64,000 nt of DNA, taken from positions 6,944,001-7,008,000 of the forward strand of contig CAVTWI010000002.1 of the NCBI GenBank assembly GCA_963738345.1, given 5' to 3'. Origin of the DNA: Bog-159 sp963738345 (GTDB lineage: Bacteria; Acidobacteriota; Terriglobia; Bryobacterales; Bryobacteraceae). The notes beneath the pieces were generated by a model. That model was not told the DNA's origin and did no database searches. It saw nothing but the letters and a program-made list of their open reading frames with translations. The translations under genes and the position numbers were made by a program. Of the stretch, positions 1 to 8,446 are shown piece by piece (the first letter of the stretch is position 1; each line of letters begins with the position of its first letter).

Positions 1-1619
1 TAGGCTTCGAGAAAACGGACGTCGTCAGTGCCCTGCAATGGCGGCAGTTGCGCGAGGCGCGCCAGGTCGACAACCACCGCTTCATGTTGATCGGGCGGCG
101 GCAGCGCATAGATACGATCGCCCGCGCCGTTGGTCCACACCGCCGGCCAAGCCGCGAATCGTTCCGGCTGGACGATCCAGTGAAAATGTTCTGCCGATGC
201 CGCGCCGTGTGCCACCAGATAACGGATGTCGAGCGCGCGCAGCCACAGTTCGGCAATGTGCGTGGTTGCCTGCCGATCGCCGCAACCCAAAGTGATTTGA
301 CGGTGGGCAGCGGGCACCAGATAGTTCGAGACGCCTTGGGCGCTGCCCCCGGCCTGGCGGACATCCGCCCAGATGTTCATAGCGCCTTCCAACTCACCCG
401 CCACTAGGACGCGCGACGAGCCCGCATGGTGCGCCAGCCATTCCGAGATCTGGAAGGCGCTGGTAGCGCGGGGATCGCCGGCGCTCTGCTGCACGGTCCA
501 CGCACCGGCGAGAAACGGAATCGCGGGAATAGCCGCGAGCGCCAGCAGCAGCGCTCCAGCCTGCCATCTCCACTTACCGGCCGCCGCGGCAAAGCATCCA
601 ATCGCCAATACCAGGGCAACATTGAACTCCTGCAGGTAGCGGTGCGGTAACGGCAACAGATAATTCCCAGTGAGGCTATACGCGATGACCACCGCACCGG
701 AAATCGCCAGCAGCGCCAGAGTGAAAGCGGCGGCAGGCCGTATGCGCGGCCACAGGCTGACGGCCAGCAGCACCGCCGCGCCCGCCAGCACCATCCACGT
801 CACAGCGTTCCACGGCGTGGATGGCTGAATGTGTCGGAGCACCACGCGGTCCAGCAACTTAGTCGTCAGGATGCAATCGGGCGAGATCCAAAACGCGGCG
901 AGTCCATAGCCCGTCCCGGCCACACCTGCCACGCGCAGCGCGGCGCCCACGTATCCTAGTTCACGCGTGCGGGCAATTGCGACGGCAGTCAACACCATCA
1001 GCAGGCCGATGATGCCCGCCCAGTTCATCAGGAAGACAGCGGCCGCGCAGAGCGACGCAATCACCCAACGCCCGCGCCACGCGGCAGCCAGCACCAGCAG
1101 CACGAGTGCCAGCGACAGCGTATGCGCGGATTCATTCGACGCCACTAATGCGATGAAGTTCCAGGGACCATGCCGGTAGTTCCCGGCGAATCCAGCAAAG
1201 GCGGGCACCAGGTAGTAGAGCACGGTGGGAGAAAAACTTTGGATCAACGCCAGCGCGGCCGCTAGCCGGCGGGATCGGAAGAGTTGCACAGCGGCGATAT
1301 AAAAAGCGGCGGGCACCAGCGCATAGGCGATGCCGCTCGCCGAGTGATAGGCGCGGCCCAGCGAACCGACGGGCATGGCCATCACCAGCAGATGGAACAG
1401 GGGGGGGTACAGATAGCGGAAGGGCGCGCCGCCATATTGCAGCGAATTCCAGGACCACGGCCGATCCCGAAACATCCGCGTCATGCCGATGTAGGTGTAA
1501 TCGTTATTCCACGGCTGCGAGGAGAAATCCGTGGTGAGGAATGGGGCGATCACCAGCAGGTTTAGAAATATGAGCGCGCCGATGATCGCGCAGTCGATGG
1601 CAGGAGAGTGGCGCCGCAT
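1..1619 (-). CDS. Multipass membrane protein, GT-C-like (partial, runs off left edge)
   Basis: An uninterrupted reading frame runs leftwards from an ATG at 1619 to the window edge (about 539 codons, no stop), so the C-terminus is missing. The N-terminus starts MRRHSPAIDCAIIGALIFLN and forms the first membrane helix. An external loop with acidic and aromatic residues follows (FSSQPWNNDYTYIGMTRMF), then a 'RYLYPPLFHLL' segment, about ten further hydrophobic helices, and a soluble C-terminal part from roughly residue 390. This layout resembles GT-C glycosyltransferases or the PTPS-related membrane family (PF10131), in which a long first periplasmic loop carries acidic residues. It is divergent from the membrane gene at 1688 and opens a group of glycan-type genes, so a role in moving lipid-linked sugars is an inference. 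Donor and acceptor cannot be told. Confidence 0.72.
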   Translation of the reverse strand, partial: MRRHSPAIDCAIIGALIFLNLLVIAPFLTTDFSSQPWNNDYTYIGMTRMFRDRPWSWNSLQYGGAPFRYLYPPLFHLLVMAMPVGSLGRAYHSASGIAYALVPAAFYIAAVQLFRSRRLAAALALIQSFSPTVLYYLVPAFAGFAGNYRHGPWNFIALVASNESAHTLSLALVLLVLAAAWRGRWVIASLCAAAVFLMNWAGIIGLLMVLTAVAIARTRELGYVGAALRVAGVAGTGYGLAAFWISPDCILTTKLLDRVVLRHIQPSTPWNAVTWMVLAGAAVLLAVSLWPRIRPAAAFTLALLAISGAVVIAYSLTGNYLLPLPHRYLQEFNVALVLAIGCFAAAAGKWRWQAGALLLALAAIPAIPFLAGAWTVQQSAGDPRATSAFQISEWLAHHAGSSRVLVAGELEGAMNIWADVRQAGGSAQGVSNYLVPAAHRQITLGCGDRQATTHIAELWLRALDIRYLVAHGAASAEHFHWIVQPERFAAWPAVWTNGAGDRIYALPPPDQHEAVVVDLARLAQLPPLQGTDDVRFLEA

Positions 1620-1687
1620 CCAGGTTCTAGGCGAGAGATCTCAAGTCTATCACCGTTTTCAATCATTGCTATACTGCGGCCTGAGAC

Positions 1688-3109
1688 ATGCAAGGCAAAT
1701 TGTACGCAGCGGTGCTGGCCGCGGCGGCTGCGATACTCACTTATCAACTCTTCATTCCACCCATCGTGGGATTGGCCGATCAAGGCGATTTCCTACGGAC
1801 TATCGGACGTTTCGGCTACGGCCCGCAGCACCACACCAGCCTTGAGTATGTGTATGTCGAGCCTAAGTACGTGCCCGATCCGCATTATCGTTCGCCTTAT
1901 TGGGAGCAGGCTAACAGCGAGTACTTATTCGTCGGCGCGGCCTTGCTGGTAAACAAACTGGTTTCGAAGGACGGCGCAATGGATATCACCGTCGCGGGAT
2001 GGGTCCACTGCCTGGCATTCCTGGTGGTCTTCGCGCGCCTGCTATGGGTGGTGCGCCGCGAGCGAGCCCATGCGTTGATCTGGATTGGCGCACTGCTGGT
2101 GATGACGGACGTCGGCTATGCGCAATACTGGAATTCGCTGTATGCGGAGCCGGCTTCGTGTCTGTTCTTCTTGCTGCTGCTATCGGAAGCGATCGAGATC
2201 GCGCGTGACGGCAAGGTCGATCTGGCACGCATGCTGCGCTGGTCGCTGTGGTCCATATTATGGGTGTTCGCCAAGCCGCAAAATGCGCCGATCGGCTTAC
2301 TCTTGGGCGCCTTCACGCTGCGCATGGCGAGTTGGACGCCATCGAAAGCCGTGCGCGTTGCCGCACTGGCGGGCACCTGTAGCATGTTGGGCTGCGCCGC
2401 TTACAATGTGCTCTCCATGCCCATCTATGGACGCCAGGCGAATACGTATGGCGTGATCTTCTCGGCAATTCTAGGAGACTCGAAGGATCGGGAAGGCGAC
2501 TTGCGCGCGCTGGGGCTCGACCCACAACTGGCGAAGTACGCGGGTACCGGCGCCTGGACCCCCGGCACTTACTTTCCGCAGATGGCCGCCTCGGGAGTCC
2601 TGGCGCGGGTAAACACGTTCACGGTTTTACGTTTTTATCTGCTGCGGCCTGGGCGCATGTGGCGGCGTCTGCATGGGCTGCTTCCCGAGATCACATTTCT
2701 GCGCCGAAACTGGTACGGGAATTTCGAACCTTCTGCAGGGCTGCCTCCCGCTGCGCAAAGCCGCGCCTTCACGGTGTGGAGCGGCTTTCACGAACACGTG
2801 CTGCCGCCGATGAACAAGTGGGTGGTCATAGCGCTGGCGGCCTGGCCGGCCTGGATGGTTTGGCGCTGGATTCGGCGGCGCGATAATCTGCCGCGCCATC
2901 GCCTGGAACTGTTGGCGCTGCTACCAATCTGCTGTCTGGCGGCCTTGTTCAGCGCGGTGTTCGGCGATGCCTTCGACGTGATCAAACATATGTACCTCTT
3001 CAACCTGCTGCTGGATACATGCCTTTTGTATGGGCTTTCAATGGCCCGCACCCGGCTGCTTGGGCGCATCCAGGCACCGGTTCGTGCCGATGTTGTTAGC
3101 GGCCAATGA
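1688..3109 (+). CDS. Multipass membrane protein, GT-C/WsfD-like
   Basis: This 473-residue protein has a short cytoplasmic N-terminus, a first helix at about residues 5-22, and then an external loop with 'GLADQGDFLRTIGRFGYGP'. Acidic residues just after the first helix are typical of metal-dependent GT-C glycosyltransferases. About nine more hydrophobic segments follow, with Arg-rich cytosolic turns (RRERAH, RWIRRRD). The extended loop around residues 45-70 (YVYVEPKYVPDPHYRSPYWE) is rich in aromatics, as expected for a sugar- or lipid-facing surface. I recognise the architecture but not a named subfamily. A hexose transferase acting on a surface polysaccharide is the best guess. The last 72 bases overlap tail-to-tail with the lipoprotein gene on the other strand. 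Confidence 0.7.
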   Translation: MQGKLYAAVLAAAAAILTYQLFIPPIVGLADQGDFLRTIGRFGYGPQHHTSLEYVYVEPKYVPDPHYRSPYWEQANSEYLFVGAALLVNKLVSKDGAMDITVAGWVHCLAFLVVFARLLWVVRRERAHALIWIGALLVMTDVGYAQYWNSLYAEPASCLFFLLLLSEAIEIARDGKVDLARMLRWSLWSILWVFAKPQNAPIGLLLGAFTLRMASWTPSKAVRVAALAGTCSMLGCAAYNVLSMPIYGRQANTYGVIFSAILGDSKDREGDLRALGLDPQLAKYAGTGAWTPGTYFPQMAASGVLARVNTFTVLRFYLLRPGRMWRRLHGLLPEITFLRRNWYGNFEPSAGLPPAAQSRAFTVWSGFHEHVLPPMNKWVVIALAAWPAWMVWRWIRRRDNLPRHRLELLALLPICCLAALFSAVFGDAFDVIKHMYLFNLLLDTCLLYGLSMARTRLLGRIQAPVRADVVSGQ

Positions 3110-4390
3110 CGCACCCGGCGCGGCCTCAATACAATGTTGCCGCATGCCGAAGCCTTCCACTTCGTTGCCGGCGATTTGATTGTGAACGGTATGAGCCGGC
3201 CTCGCGGCGCCCGGCACCAGGTAGATGCCCGCGCGCAGCAAGGCGGGATCGCCACTGCCGTAATCGCAGCGCGGACGGGTGCGGTCGGTGGTGCAGGCAT
3301 CCCGGTTCAGACCGATGAAACGGTTGCCGGTGATCACATGGTTTGAGCCCAACAGGTACAGGCCGCCATAGCCCGCGCCATCGATCAAGTTGCCGGTGAC
3401 GGTTACGCTGTCGGAATCGGCATCGGGGTTTGAGTTATTGAAGACGATGCCGAATTGCGCCCAGGGATATTCGTCGTAGGGCTTGCGGCTGATGCAGGAA
3501 TTGTCGCGGATCTCGCCGTGATGAAAGCCGTCCAGATCCATGCATTTCCCGTTGATGTCTTCGAAATGGTTATCGGCGTAAATGGACTTGTCCACGTTCC
3601 CCGCCGTGTCGATAGCCACAGGCACGGCCCAACTGGCGATATCGACCAGCGGGACGGGATAGCCGATGCGCGCGCCGGTATTGCCGCGGACGGTAACGTT
3701 GGTGGCGTGCCCGACTTGAATGGCGTCGCGGGCCACGTCTTCGATCACGTTCTGCTGGATGACGCCGTTCGCATTGCGCGGCGAGTGATAAAACGAATGA
3801 GTCCAGATGCCGTTGCCGCGCACGCGACGGAGGGTACACTGGCGCACCTCGAAATCGCGCGTGCCTTCTTCCAGAAGGATGCCGCCCGAGGCATTGTTGT
3901 GTCCGGACGCCGAGAGCGAACCACAGTCTTCAATGCGTACGTTTTCTATGTGGACGCCCGAGGACGCGCTGACGATTACCGGATAGTTCACCACTGCATG
4001 GACGGAGATGTTCTGGATAGAGAGGCGCGTGGCGTTTTCAATGACGATGCCGTTATACGGATAGTAGCGGGCGAAGGGCGTATCTGATTTAGGAAGTTCG
4101 AAGGGCTTGGCGATGGCCGCACGATTGCCTTCGATGTGGAAGTTCGCAAGACGCAGGCCGGTGGCGCCCTTGGTCTCAATCAGTGCACGCCCCTGAAAAT
4201 CGGGCGCGGCCTGCAGCGTGGAGCCTGCCGGATTGCCCCGGACTTCAAGATCGTGAGCGCCTTCGAGCAGAGTCATGGGGCGATGCAGGATGGTGACGCC
4301 CGCGGCGAGGTGAATCACGCCTGTCGACTGACGGCCGCAAGCCGTAAGAAGCAACGCACACAGCAGAAGGAACACCCGCGGCAGACTCAC
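3038..4390 (-). CDS. Secreted right-handed beta-helix lipoprotein
   Basis: The open frame extends upstream into the methyltransferase gene, but the real start is very probably the GTG at 4390. It overlaps the upstream TGA as GTGA and begins VSLPRVFLLLCALLLTACG, a lipoprotein signal with lipobox LTAC. The mature part (about 430 residues) is made of beta-helix rungs with repeated Asn/Gly turns, for example IQNISVHAVVNYPVIVSAS, VIQQNVIEDVARDAIQVGHA, VTGNLIDGAGYGGLYLLGS and HVITGNRFIGL. This is the parallel beta-helix fold found in polysaccharide lyases, epimerases and carbohydrate-binding proteins. I see no clear catalytic triad. It is translationally coupled to the methyltransferase and lies among glycan genes, so a polysaccharide-modifying or -binding surface protein is likely. 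Confidence 0.82.
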   Translation of the reverse strand: MSLPRVFLLLCALLLTACGRQSTGVIHLAAGVTILHRPMTLLEGAHDLEVRGNPAGSTLQAAPDFQGRALIETKGATGLRLANFHIEGNRAAIAKPFELPKSDTPFARYYPYNGIVIENATRLSIQNISVHAVVNYPVIVSASSGVHIENVRIEDCGSLSASGHNNASGGILLEEGTRDFEVRQCTLRRVRGNGIWTHSFYHSPRNANGVIQQNVIEDVARDAIQVGHATNVTVRGNTGARIGYPVPLVDIASWAVPVAIDTAGNVDKSIYADNHFEDINGKCMDLDGFHHGEIRDNSCISRKPYDEYPWAQFGIVFNNSNPDADSDSVTVTGNLIDGAGYGGLYLLGSNHVITGNRFIGLNRDACTTDRTRPRCDYGSGDPALLRAGIYLVPGAARPAHTVHNQIAGNEVEGFGMRQHCIEAAPGASLAANNIGTNRCLDAPKQPGAGH

Positions 4391-5694
4391 ACGACCTCGA
4401 CCGCAACGGGCGCGAAGCTGCGATGGTTCAGGCTGACGCGGATTTCGTGCGGCCCCGGCGCGATGGCGGCGGGCAGCATGATGTCGAATTCGTAGCGCTG
4501 CTGGACGGGATCGGTGCAGAACGTTCCGGACTCTATGGCGGCGCCGTCGAGGAAGGCTTGGAAGCGCTCCGGTTGGGCGACCTCCTCCATCGCGACTTTG
4601 ATGGTGCGACTGACGACCCGCGCGCCCGAGAGCAGGTTTACGCCGTCGGATACCGAGCAGATGCGCGGCACGGCAGGCCCCGGCGGAATCACGCGCATCC
4701 AGGCGGTGGGGGTCAAGGGCTGTCCCAGCCACAGCACTTCCACTGGAACTAGCCCGGTGCGGCAGCCTTCGGGAAGGGCGGCATTCAACTGCACCATGCC
4801 ATCCCACTCGGGCGCGCTGAGCGAGATAAGCACCGCGGCTTGTCCGTCAATTCGTACGGCAAGCCCGATCAGGTCGCAATCGGCGGGCGGATTATCCAGC
4901 CAGATGGCGGCGAAGGCGCGCGGGCCGGAAGCGGGAACCAGTTGATCGCCGGTGAGCGCGTTGCTGATGGCGCGGATGCTGGTGGCGGGCTTCGCTTCGG
5001 GAAGCAGCGCGGCGCGCCATCCTAGCGGCTGTTTGCGCCAAGTGGTCCACATGTATTGCGTCGAAACACCTTCGAGCGCCAGCAGTTGGAAATCGTGGCG
5101 CACGACGAAATCCACTACGTCCTGCGCCGACAGGCGCACGCCCGCCCACGTGGTATAGCGCGCGGAAGTTTCGGGCAGACCGTTGATCTGGCATTTCAAA
5201 ATGCCGCCGGGTTTGAGCACGCGCCGCGCTTCGGCCAGGTAGCCGAGCACCACTTCGCGGCTGGGGATGTGCTGGAACACGGCGTAGGAATAAACGAAAT
5301 CGAAGGATTCGTCGGCGAACATCGACAGATCCGATTTTTCTGTATGCTGAACGTGGGCGTGGGGAATGTCGTGCAGGCGTTCGGCGGCCAGGCGGATCAT
5401 CTCATCGGAAATATCGATGCCGTAAATCTCCGCGAAATCGGCGCTGAGGGGACGCATCAGCCGTCCGGGTCCACAGCCAATTTCAAGAGCCTTTAAGCCG
5501 GCTGGGCGCGGGCCGCCGGGAGGGCCGAGCCGTTTCAATTCGCCGCGCATGGCGCGTACCACGTCGGCGGCGGTCGCCAGGAATTCGGCATCATCCTGTT
5601 CGCGCCGCCCGAAGGCGACGTAATAATGCGCATCTTCGCGGGCCCGGTCGTTCCAGTCCTGGCGCATGCTGTCGATTACGTTGGAGTCGGCCAT
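4387..5694 (-). CDS. Class I SAM-dependent methyltransferase with C-terminal beta domain
   Basis: This is a 435-residue protein. Residues about 65-185 form a Rossmann methyltransferase: motif I is LKALEIGCGPGRL, motif II is the acidic end of EIYGIDIS, and post-motifs are DESFDFVYSYAVFQHI and EARRVLKPGGILKCQI (Methyltransf_11/25 type). After about residue 210 there is an all-beta stretch, plausibly one or two Ig-like domains ending HEIRVSLNHRSFAPVAVEVV. The length is well above a lone methyltransferase domain. Methyltransferases with added beta domains occur in polysaccharide clusters, where they cap or modify glycan chains; the substrate here is not evident. Only 23 bp separate its start from the divergent gene at 5718, so both promoters must lie inside coding sequence or share that gap. 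Confidence 0.85.
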   Translation of the reverse strand: MADSNVIDSMRQDWNDRAREDAHYYVAFGRREQDDAEFLATAADVVRAMRGELKRLGPPGGPRPAGLKALEIGCGPGRLMRPLSADFAEIYGIDISDEMIRLAAERLHDIPHAHVQHTEKSDLSMFADESFDFVYSYAVFQHIPSREVVLGYLAEARRVLKPGGILKCQINGLPETSARYTTWAGVRLSAQDVVDFVVRHDFQLLALEGVSTQYMWTTWRKQPLGWRAALLPEAKPATSIRAISNALTGDQLVPASGPRAFAAIWLDNPPADCDLIGLAVRIDGQAAVLISLSAPEWDGMVQLNAALPEGCRTGLVPVEVLWLGQPLTPTAWMRVIPPGPAVPRICSVSDGVNLLSGARVVSRTIKVAMEEVAQPERFQAFLDGAAIESGTFCTDPVQQRYEFDIMLPAAIAPGPHEIRVSLNHRSFAPVAVEVV

Positions 5695-5717
5695 GCCTAC
5701 CCGGTATTCTATCCATA

Positions 5718-7517
5718 ATGGCGATTGCTTTTCGGCGGCCCGTCTTTAGTGCAATCGTGAGTGTGATCGCCGTGCTGGCTTTCTATGTGTGGACGGCCGC
5801 GTCGGCGGGCAGTCCGTTCCAATGGTCTGGCGCGAAGACCGATTACTACAACCTGCTGGCGGATGGTTTTCGGAGCGGCCATTTGTATTTGAGCCTGGCG
5901 CCGGCACGGGAACTGGTGTCTCTCGCGGATCCATTCGATCCTACAGCCAATGCGCCTTACCGGGTGAATGATGTATCGCTTTACCGCGGCAAGTTCTATC
6001 TGTACTTTGGACCGGTTCCGGTCTTCACTTCGTTCCTGCCGTGGCGGGCGGTGATGGGCACGGATTTGCCGGAAGATTGCGCCGCGCTTTTTTACGCCGG
6101 GGCCGGATACGTTTTTTCGTTGCTACTGCTGCGGGCGCTTCTGGACGCGAGCGGCATTCGTCACGGTGGAGTTTTGTGGGGGGCCGCGGCGGTTACGCTG
6201 GGCTTCGGAGAATACGGCGTGGTGCTGCTGCGGGATCCCGGCGTATACGGAGTCGCCATTGCGGCGGCCTACTGTTTTCTGATGGCGGGGATGTGGTGCT
6301 TCGCGCGGCTCATGCTGGCGGATACGCCGCGGCCGGCGCTCGCGGCAATATGCGGGTTGCTCATCGGACTGACAGCGGGATGCCGTCCGCACTATGCCAT
6401 CGCCGTAGCGATTGTGTGCGCGGTGTACCTGGGCTACCGTCCGCACGCCCGGCGCGAGATGCTTTGGTTCTTCGTGCCCATCGCAGTGTGCGGCGGCTTG
6501 CTGGCCTGGTATAACTTCGCGCGTTTCGGCAACATATTGGAATTCGGTACCAGCTACCAACTCACCGCGCGCGCCTCCACTCGCGGCGTGTCCCTTGATT
6601 GGCGGAATCTGGCGGGGGGCTTCTACTATATGCTGCTGAGCCCGCCACGCTGGTGGGATCAGTTCCCCTACCTAATCCCCAGATTTGTCGGACCGAATCC
6701 CCGGCTGTTCGTGGAGAATGCGGTCGGTTTACTAGCGCTCAGTCCGCTGGCCGCCGTGGGGCTTTCGCTGCCGGTTTGGCGAACGCCGCGGCGGACGAAG
6801 CCCGTTCTGGCCGCGCTGTATTTGGCGGCGTTGGCGGTGCTGGTTTGCATTTCGCTTACCGGATTCGCCGTCGGCCGTTACCTGCTGGACTTCGCTCCTT
6901 CGCTGCTGATTCTTTCCTTGGTGGTGTGCCTGTCGAGCCGTCGCCGCGTGGTCGCCGCCGCGATCGTCATCGGCAGTTTATGGAGCACGGTTGTGGGTGC
7001 GGCACTCAGCATCGCTTTGAACGATAAACTGCAGGATCGCAATCCACGGGTGTTCCACCAACTGGCGCGCTGGTCGGGGCAGAAGGACACGAGCATCCGT
7101 CTGCCGATCGAGGAACTCACCCAATCCGCGCGCATCCGCTTTCCGGTGCCGGCACATGGCGCTCGCGAAGGGCTACTGACCAGCGGCCGTCCGGGCGCGG
7201 AAGATTGTATCTTTGTCGAGTACGTCGCCGGGAACCAGGTCCGTTTCGGATATGAAAAGCGAGTCGTCGGTACCGTCATCGGCCCGCCAATCGCAGTAGT
7301 GCCTGGGCACGAGTACGCTCTGGATATCCGGTACAGTGGCAGGGCTCACCGCCTGACCGTCACTCTCGACGGCGCGGTGGTTTGGACCACAGCCGCGGAA
7401 TTCTATCCCACCTCGCGCGACGAAACCCAGTGGGGCAGGGGCGCGCCGGGCATGACGGACATCCGCCCATTCTCCGGTAGCGCGGCGGACGAGCGCGCAA
7501 CGTTATCCTATCCATAA
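5718..7517 (+). CDS. Multipass membrane protein with C-terminal lectin-like domain
   Basis: This 599-residue protein has its first helix at residues 8-28, followed by a long external loop with 'GAKTDYYNLLADGFRSGHLYL' and 'VNDVSLYRGKFYLYFGPVPV'. Acidobacterial and planctomycete membrane proteins of this look are usually left as hypothetical and are GT-C-like. About ten helices run to residue 440. The last ~150 residues are soluble and beta-rich (YVAGNQVRFGYEKRVVG, HEYALDIRYSGRAHRLTVTL), resembling a concanavalin-like sandwich facing outwards. The stop overlaps the ATG of the ABC-like gene by one base (TAATG), so the two are co-translated. The first bases of both genes are nearly the same (see findings). 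Function is inferred only: surface glycan assembly. Confidence 0.72.
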   Translation: MAIAFRRPVFSAIVSVIAVLAFYVWTAASAGSPFQWSGAKTDYYNLLADGFRSGHLYLSLAPARELVSLADPFDPTANAPYRVNDVSLYRGKFYLYFGPVPVFTSFLPWRAVMGTDLPEDCAALFYAGAGYVFSLLLLRALLDASGIRHGGVLWGAAAVTLGFGEYGVVLLRDPGVYGVAIAAAYCFLMAGMWCFARLMLADTPRPALAAICGLLIGLTAGCRPHYAIAVAIVCAVYLGYRPHARREMLWFFVPIAVCGGLLAWYNFARFGNILEFGTSYQLTARASTRGVSLDWRNLAGGFYYMLLSPPRWWDQFPYLIPRFVGPNPRLFVENAVGLLALSPLAAVGLSLPVWRTPRRTKPVLAALYLAALAVLVCISLTGFAVGRYLLDFAPSLLILSLVVCLSSRRRVVAAAIVIGSLWSTVVGAALSIALNDKLQDRNPRVFHQLARWSGQKDTSIRLPIEELTQSARIRFPVPAHGAREGLLTSGRPGAEDCIFVEYVAGNQVRFGYEKRVVGTVIGPPIAVVPGHEYALDIRYSGRAHRLTVTLDGAVVWTTAAEFYPTSRDETQWGRGAPGMTDIRPFSGSAADERATLSYP

Positions 7518-8446
7518 TGGCCATTGTTTTCCGGCAGGTCTCGCTCGCACCGTTGGTGGATTTCAGCGCAGCCGCGCCCGGCGGCGCGATCATCGGCATC
7601 ATCGGAGAGAACGGCGCGGGCAAAGGTGCGCTGCTGCGCCTGGCGGCGGGGCAAGCGACGCCGTCGAGCGGATCGGTGGAGGCAGGCGATCCGCGACGGT
7701 TGCTGGGGCCGGATGCCGCGCTGGATTTCGCTCCGGTCCGCGTGCTGGCGCTGGAGCATACGCTGGCCCGGCAGGATGCGCTAGTGCGCCAGCAGGCGGC
7801 CATGTTGCTCGACCGCTTGCGGCGGGGGGGGGCCACGGTGCTGCTGGTTTCGCACGAAGAGGATTTGCTGCGCCAACTGTGCGACGAAATCTGGTGGCTG
7901 GATGCAGGCAAACTGGCGGGACGCGGCGATGCCGAGGCGGTTTTGCCCGGCTACCATAACCACATCCTGCAGCGCATTCGGGCGTGGGGCGGGACCGTCC
8001 CGTCGCCGCTGTTGCCGCGATTGCGCCGGGGCGACGGCCGCGCGGAAATTACAAAGCTGGAACTAGTGGGCGAGAGCGGGCAAGCGACAGCGGTCTTGCG
8101 CAGCGGAGAATTGGCAGTGGCGCGGGTGACGGTGCGTTTTGCGAGCGCAGTGGCCGATCCGGTGGTGGGGTTGATGATCCGCAGCCGCGCGGGCATGAAC
8201 GTTTATGGCACCAACACGGAATTGGAAGGATTAAAGCTGGGACCGCGTGCCGCTGGCGACGTTCTCCAACTGACCTTCGCTTTCCGCTGCGAGCTATGCG
8301 CCATGGAATATACGCTGACGGTGGCGTCACACGATCCGGATGGGGTGGGGCACGACTGGCTGGAAGATGCCTTAGCGTTTGCGGTGGCGGATACCCGCTA
8401 TACGGCGGGGGTGGCGAACCTGCGGGCTACCGTGCGGATCGTTTAG
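7517..8446 (+). CDS. Degenerate Wzt-like ABC protein: shortened nucleotide-binding domain plus Wzt C-terminal domain
   Basis: Residues about 1-150 descend from an ABC ATPase and residues about 170-309 match the Wzt C-terminal carbohydrate-recognition domain (MIRSRAGMNVYGTNTELEG is characteristic). In normal Wzt proteins the ATPase drives O-antigen export and the C-terminal domain reads the polysaccharide end. Here the Walker A motif is GENGAGKG, with Gly in place of the Ser/Thr that coordinates Mg. The Walker B region reads VLALEHTLARQD instead of the usual LLxDE. Only about 40 residues separate the two motifs where roughly 120 are expected, so the Q-loop, helical subdomain and LSGGQ signature are missing. 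The H-loop survives (LLVSHEE). ATP hydrolysis looks impossible. No Wzm-type permease is adjacent. A role as a glycan-binding accessory protein is inferred. Confidence 0.8.
   Translation: MAIVFRQVSLAPLVDFSAAAPGGAIIGIIGENGAGKGALLRLAAGQATPSSGSVEAGDPRRLLGPDAALDFAPVRVLALEHTLARQDALVRQQAAMLLDRLRRGGATVLLVSHEEDLLRQLCDEIWWLDAGKLAGRGDAEAVLPGYHNHILQRIRAWGGTVPSPLLPRLRRGDGRAEITKLELVGESGQATAVLRSGELAVARVTVRFASAVADPVVGLMIRSRAGMNVYGTNTELEGLKLGPRAAGDVLQLTFAFRCELCAMEYTLTVASHDPDGVGHDWLEDALAFAVADTRYTAGVANLRATVRIV

Noticed and set aside
38..1565. Several plus-strand ORFs of 70-120 codons at the left edge
   Set aside because: They lie opposite a continuous minus-strand membrane-protein frame and have no family motifs or ribosome binding sites.
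4391..4807. N-terminal extension of the beta-helix lipoprotein to 4807
   Set aside because: The extension is Arg/Ala/His-rich shadow translation of the methyltransferase gene; the GTG at 4390 gives a proper lipoprotein signal and a GTGA overlap.
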